This document shows positions 42,803 to 42,934 of a DNA stretch of 42,934 nucleotides, piece after piece. The position numbers and the translations under genes are program-made. Origin of the DNA: Chloroflexota bacterium. GTDB lineage: Bacteria; Chloroflexota; Dehalococcoidia; Lucifugimonadales; UBA2985. Numbering within the stretch: position 1 is the first letter of the stretch; the number at the start of each line of letters is the position of its first letter. The notes below the pieces were generated by a model. It searched no databases. It was given only the letters and a program-made list of their open reading frames with translations, and had not been told where the DNA came from. The stretch is taken from positions 20,613 through 63,546 of the forward strand of contig PBBS01000004.1 in assembly GCA_002717805.1 (NCBI GenBank). Reading direction: 5' to 3'.

Positions 42803-42934
42803 ACTGTACAAATGTATCATATACGATGTAGATTCTCCACAGAAAAGTTGAGTAATTTGAGGAATTGTACACGAATAAATGCGCCTACAATTGACACTCA
42901 AATGGGTATAGAATTATAATTTACAGTGAGTAGA

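Noticed and set aside
42719-42919. Frame of 66 codons across tRNA-Gln
   Set aside because: It runs through the tRNA on the opposite strand; the tRNA fold is certain and the translation has no protein features.
1-42934. CRISPR array, IS element, prophage or integration site
   Set aside because: No regular direct repeats, transposase, integrase or phage genes were found, and the four tRNAs are intact without flanking direct copies that I could see.

Overview
The window reads as one contiguous piece of an AT-rich bacterial chromosome, with frequent ATA and AGA codons and non-ATG starts. Core genes (purL, purQ, rpsU, tyrS, ribF, trpA, serA) are mixed with many catabolic genes: three enoyl-CoA hydratase paralogs, a class III CoA-transferase, a mandelate-racemase-type enolase, an IlvD/Edd dehydratase, MDR dehydrogenases, an FAD/Fe-S oxidoreductase and VOC, cupin and CMD proteins. 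This mix suggests a marine Chloroflexota of the SAR202 type. That placement is inference from gene content, not from a marker tree. No phage, IS element, CRISPR array or plasmid gene was seen, and no gene-free stretch exceeds 300 bases.

Layout. 1-4.9 kb (minus): tRNA-Pro, then an operon purQ-purL-alpha/beta hydrolase, then rpsU-yqeY with a consensus promoter and terminator. 4.9-7.4 kb (minus): etfB-etfA and an unknown gene. 7.4-10.2 kb (plus): a thioredoxin-like lipoprotein, cyclophilin and a Gfo/Idh oxidoreductase. 10.2-13 kb: an OB-fold lipoprotein, tRNA-Ile, a cupin, an enoyl-CoA hydratase and a zinc-ribbon DUF805 membrane protein. 13-24.1 kb is the main catabolic block: YccA, flavin reductase, VOC protein, a small charged protein, a TSUP exporter, a hydrolase and two enoyl-CoA hydratases on the other strand, then MFS transporter, CMD protein and a 963-residue FAD/Fe-S oxidoreductase. 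24.3-32.8 kb: a membrane protein, an MDR-enolase pair facing an IlvD/Edd dehydratase (probable sugar-acid or hydroxy-acid catabolism), a quinone-oxidoreductase-like MDR, a homocysteine methyltransferase, tRNA-Gly and a CoA-transferase. 32.9-42.9 kb: selD divergent from a biosynthetic row trpA-aroH-DAHP synthase-ribF-tyrS, then class V aminotransferase-serA, 3-hydroxyacyl-CoA dehydrogenase and tRNA-Gln.

Three points stand out. (1) selD is itself a selenoprotein gene: an in-frame TGA lies at codon 17, the position of the catalytic Cys/Sec, so simple ORF calling loses the first 25 residues. (2) The MFS transporter has no ATG, GTG or TTG start that would keep its first membrane helices; the sequence points to a CTG start behind a strong Shine-Dalgarno. 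(3) A perfect 30-bp palindrome lies about 60 bases upstream of the aminotransferase-serA pair.
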